Shown here in pieces: positions 62,050 to 64,000 of a stretch of 64,000 nt of DNA. The stretch is taken from contig NZ_QMBQ01000011.1 in the NCBI RefSeq assembly GCF_003289965.1, forward strand, positions 1 to 64,000, written 5' to 3'. Position 1 is the stretch's first letter. Every line of letters begins with the position of its first letter. Below the pieces are notes generated by a model. It searched no databases. It saw nothing but the letters and a program-made list of their open reading frames with translations, and was not told the DNA's origin. A program made the position numbers and the translations under genes. Source of the DNA: Mesorhizobium atlanticum. Its GTDB lineage: Bacteria > Pseudomonadota > Alphaproteobacteria > Rhizobiales > Rhizobiaceae.

Positions 62050-63282
62050 GTGAACCTAAGATACTGCTCTTCCGCAATGGCCTTGTTCGGCCTCCTTGCG
62101 GCCTCCACCTCTGCCTTTGGCCAGACCGTCGATGTGCAGCAATATTGGAACAGCGCCAGCGAATCGAAAGCGATGAACACGATCGCTGATGCCTACAAGG
62201 CCCGCGGCGGCAAGTGGATCGACAGCCCTTCGGCCGACTTTGACTCCGCCATCGCGGCGGCCACTAGCCGCATTGCCGGCGGTGAACCGCCTTCGGCAGT
62301 GCTGATGAACCCGAACGCGGCAATGCGCGACCTCGCTTCCGGACAGTTGCGCGATTTCGACGACCTTGCCGCAAAGAATGGCTGGCAGAAGGCGATCGCG
62401 CCCATCGTCTGGGACAAGCTGAATGTCGACAAGCATCTCGTCGGCCTGCCGGTGGGCATCCATGCCGACAACTGGATCTGGTACTCCAAGTCCCTCTTCC
62501 AGGCGGCGGGGATCGATGAGCCGAAGACGCTCGACGAGATGTTCGCCGCCGCCGACAAACTGAAGGCCGCTGGCCACACCGCCTTCGCCGTCGGTGGCGA
62601 GCCCTGGCAGGAGGTGTCCATCCTTACCTCCATGATCATCGCGCTCGGCGGCCCCGAATACTGGAACGAGCTTTTCATCAAGCGCGACCCCGAGGCGCTG
62701 AAGTCGCCTCTCCTGCCGCGGGCCTTCGAATTGTTCCGCAAGGTTTCGACCTACACCGATCCGGCAAGCCCTGGCCGCTCCTGGAACGAGACCACGAACA
62801 TGGTAGTGACGGGCAAGGCAGGCATGCAGTTCATGGGCGACTGGGCGCGCGGCGAATTCCTCGCCGCAGGTCAGGTCGCCGGCAAGGAATTCGGGTGTTT
62901 CCTCGCCCCGACCGACAAGCCGGCCTACGCCATCGTCGTCGACATCTTCGCGTTTCCAGTCAACAAGGACGAAGACCGGATCAAGGGCCAGACCCTCCTC
63001 GCCGAAACCGTCATGGATCCGGCTGTCGAAGCAAAGCTAGCGGCGGTAAAGGGATCCGTGCCCTCACGCCTCGACGTCGACACAAGCACACTGGACCTTT
63101 GCGCCGCCAAGGGCGTGAAGGCGCTCGCAACACCTGGCGTCACGGTATCGTCCACCTACGACGCCCTTCCCGGCGACCTGAACGGCCGAATGACGGATCT
63201 TGCGACGCAGTTCTGGACCGATCCCTCGATGACGGTCGAAGCTGGCGTAAAGGGCCTGGCAGACATCCTCCAGAGCAAATAG
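62050..63282 (+). CDS. Sugar ABC transporter periplasmic binding protein (family 1)
   Basis: 410 residues. Signal peptide ends near residue 25 (GLLAASTSAFGQTVDVQQYW). Mature SBP_bac_1 fold: ATSRIAGGEPPSAVLMNPNA, LVGLPVGIHADNWIWYSKSL, GKAGMQFMGDWARGEF and AYAIVVDIFAFPVNK. Probably binds the glycoside released or cleaved by the GH3 enzyme next door. Start is GTG 62050 with GGGAAGGG upstream. A strong hairpin follows before the permease gene. Confidence 0.92.
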   Translation: MNLRYCSSAMALFGLLAASTSAFGQTVDVQQYWNSASESKAMNTIADAYKARGGKWIDSPSADFDSAIAAATSRIAGGEPPSAVLMNPNAAMRDLASGQLRDFDDLAAKNGWQKAIAPIVWDKLNVDKHLVGLPVGIHADNWIWYSKSLFQAAGIDEPKTLDEMFAAADKLKAAGHTAFAVGGEPWQEVSILTSMIIALGGPEYWNELFIKRDPEALKSPLLPRAFELFRKVSTYTDPASPGRSWNETTNMVVTGKAGMQFMGDWARGEFLAAGQVAGKEFGCFLAPTDKPAYAIVVDIFAFPVNKDEDRIKGQTLLAETVMDPAVEAKLAAVKGSVPSRLDVDTSTLDLCAAKGVKALATPGVTVSSTYDALPGDLNGRMTDLATQFWTDPSMTVEAGVKGLADILQSK

Positions 63283-63315
63283 GGCTTTGGGGTCGGGAAT
63301 AGGCGAAACCCGGTT

Positions 63316-63359
63316 CCGGCAACACCCTCCTGGAGCAAGGTCTCGACAGGTGTTGCCGG
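63316..63359 (+). terminator. Intercistronic hairpin after the binding-protein gene
   Basis: CCGGCAACACC (63316-63326) pairs perfectly over 11 bp with GGTGTTGCCGG (63349-63359), with a 22-base loop. It lies 33 bp after the binding-protein stop and 46 bp before the permease start, and has no T-run. Confidence 0.6.
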
Positions 63360-63405
63360 TCGCTCGCTTTGGATGCGGGAGGGGTTTGCCTATGGGAGGA
63401 TTGGA

Positions 63406-64000
63406 ATGACGACCTGGCTCAAGCGGCAGGGTTTCAAGCCGAACATCACGGTGGCGATCTTCTTCGCCGTCGTGGCGGTCTTCTTCTATGGCTCGATCCT
63501 GTGGACCTCCTATATGTCCCTGACGCGCTCGACGCTGATCCCCAAATATGAGGTCGTCGGCCTCGTTCAGTATGTCGACCTTTTCACCAACCAGCGCTGG
63601 CTCGTGTCCTGCCTCAACATGGTGATTTTCGGCGTGTTCTACATGGTGGGTACGCTGGCGTTCGGCATCCTGCTTGCTGTGCTAGCCGACCGGCGCATCA
63701 AGGCCGAATCCTTCTTCCGCACGATCTTCCTCTATCCACTTGCGGTCTCTTTGATCATTACCGGCCTTTCCTGGCGCTGGCTTTTGGATCCTACCAGCGG
63801 CCTGCAAGCGCTGGTGCGCGGCATGGGCTGGGAAAGCTTCACCTTCGACTGGCTCACGCGCCCTGACCGCGCCATCTACACCCTGGTCATCGCCAGCATC
63901 TGGCACTCCGCCGGCCTGGTAATGGTGATCGTTCTCGCCGGCCTGCGCGGCATCGACAGCGACCTGTGGAAAGCCATCCGGATGGAGGGCATTCCACTGT
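63406..64000 (+). CDS. Sugar ABC transporter permease (MalF-like), runs off right edge
   Basis: The first 198 residues are in the window. TM1 is VAIFFAVVAVFFYGSILWTS; further helices are MVIFGVFYMVGTLAFGILLA and SLIITGLSWRWLLDPTSGLQ, the last a hallmark of CUT1 first permeases. The coupling loop starts at SDLWKAIRMEGIP where the window ends. GGAGG is 6 bases before ATG 63406. The second permease and ATPase should follow. Confidence 0.9.
   Translation, partial: MTTWLKRQGFKPNITVAIFFAVVAVFFYGSILWTSYMSLTRSTLIPKYEVVGLVQYVDLFTNQRWLVSCLNMVIFGVFYMVGTLAFGILLAVLADRRIKAESFFRTIFLYPLAVSLIITGLSWRWLLDPTSGLQALVRGMGWESFTFDWLTRPDRAIYTLVIASIWHSAGLVMVIVLAGLRGIDSDLWKAIRMEGIPL

Overview
The window looks like chromosomal DNA of a soil or plant-associated alphaproteobacterium of the Hyphomicrobiales (Rhizobiales), most like Mesorhizobium. 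The reasons are high G+C, dense operons with ATGA/GTGA overlaps, many ABC uptake systems each beside its own regulator and catabolic enzymes, MocR/GntR/IclR/LysR/AraC regulators, and a SpoIIE/DUF6272/STAS signalling module. No rRNA, tRNA, CRISPR array, intact insertion sequence or prophage was recognised. The assignment rests on gene content only.

Layout. (1) 1-1363: N-terminal part of a large RTX/Ig-like-repeat adhesin running off the left edge, with a promoter near 1680, followed by decayed DNA that includes an aldo/keto-reductase remnant. (2) 2344-20354: a large catabolic region. A divergent promoter carrying two identical inverted operators (16843-16857, 16970-16984) separates a leftward set (mannonate dehydratase UxuA, a solute-binding-like protein without signal peptide, IclR regulator, ribose-type ABC importer, SDR, CaiB-type CoA-transferase, enoyl-CoA hydratase, mutarotase-like protein, fused type I CoA-transferase, SMP-30 lactonase) from a rightward set (FCD-GntR regulator, SDR, second UxuA-like enzyme, RraA-like protein). 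It looks like uptake and oxidation of a sugar acid with a CoA-thioester branch. (3) 20441-27774: a leftward signalling operon: PAS-GGDEF-EAL protein, small NELLE-motif protein, STAS-like/methyltransferase fusion, Cache-HAMP-SpoIIE phosphatase, DUF6272 (Slr1658-like) kinase-like protein and Slr1659-like STAS protein. It resembles SiaABCD and IcfG partner-switching systems but with a different composition, and is the best candidate here for an undescribed system. (4) 27980-35175: accessory, decayed DNA: truncated DNA ligase, a 3-copy noncoding repeat with hairpins, an AraC regulator, two small genes, a broken DHA2 efflux gene, a Sel1-repeat protein and a frameshifted hypothetical.

(5) 35176-40876: a MocR regulator divergent from a binding protein-permease-permease-ATPase importer. 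(6) 40912-46589: a tightly overlapping seven-gene leftward operon (amino-acid-type ABC importer, GntR/UTRA regulator, BtpA/SgcQ TIM barrel, ureidoglycolate-lyase-like cupin, PfkB kinase), then an IMPase/HisN-like phosphatase with a sugar-isomerase-like TIM barrel (46737-48561). (7) 49088-57992: ureohydrolase, two SDRs, allantoinase/PuuE-like deacetylase, NitT/TauT-type importer and a GMC oxidoreductase, with a divergent LysR gene; probably uptake and breakdown of a guanidino or amide-nitrogen compound. (8) 58313-64000: AraC regulator divergent from a GH3 glycosidase and a sugar ABC importer that continues past the right edge.

A recurring feature is a strong hairpin directly after a first-position binding-protein gene (12416-12440, 38087-38113, 63316-63359), which fits higher expression of the binding protein than of the membrane components. 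Several starts are corrected here from Shine-Dalgarno spacing and overlaps, including non-ATG starts.
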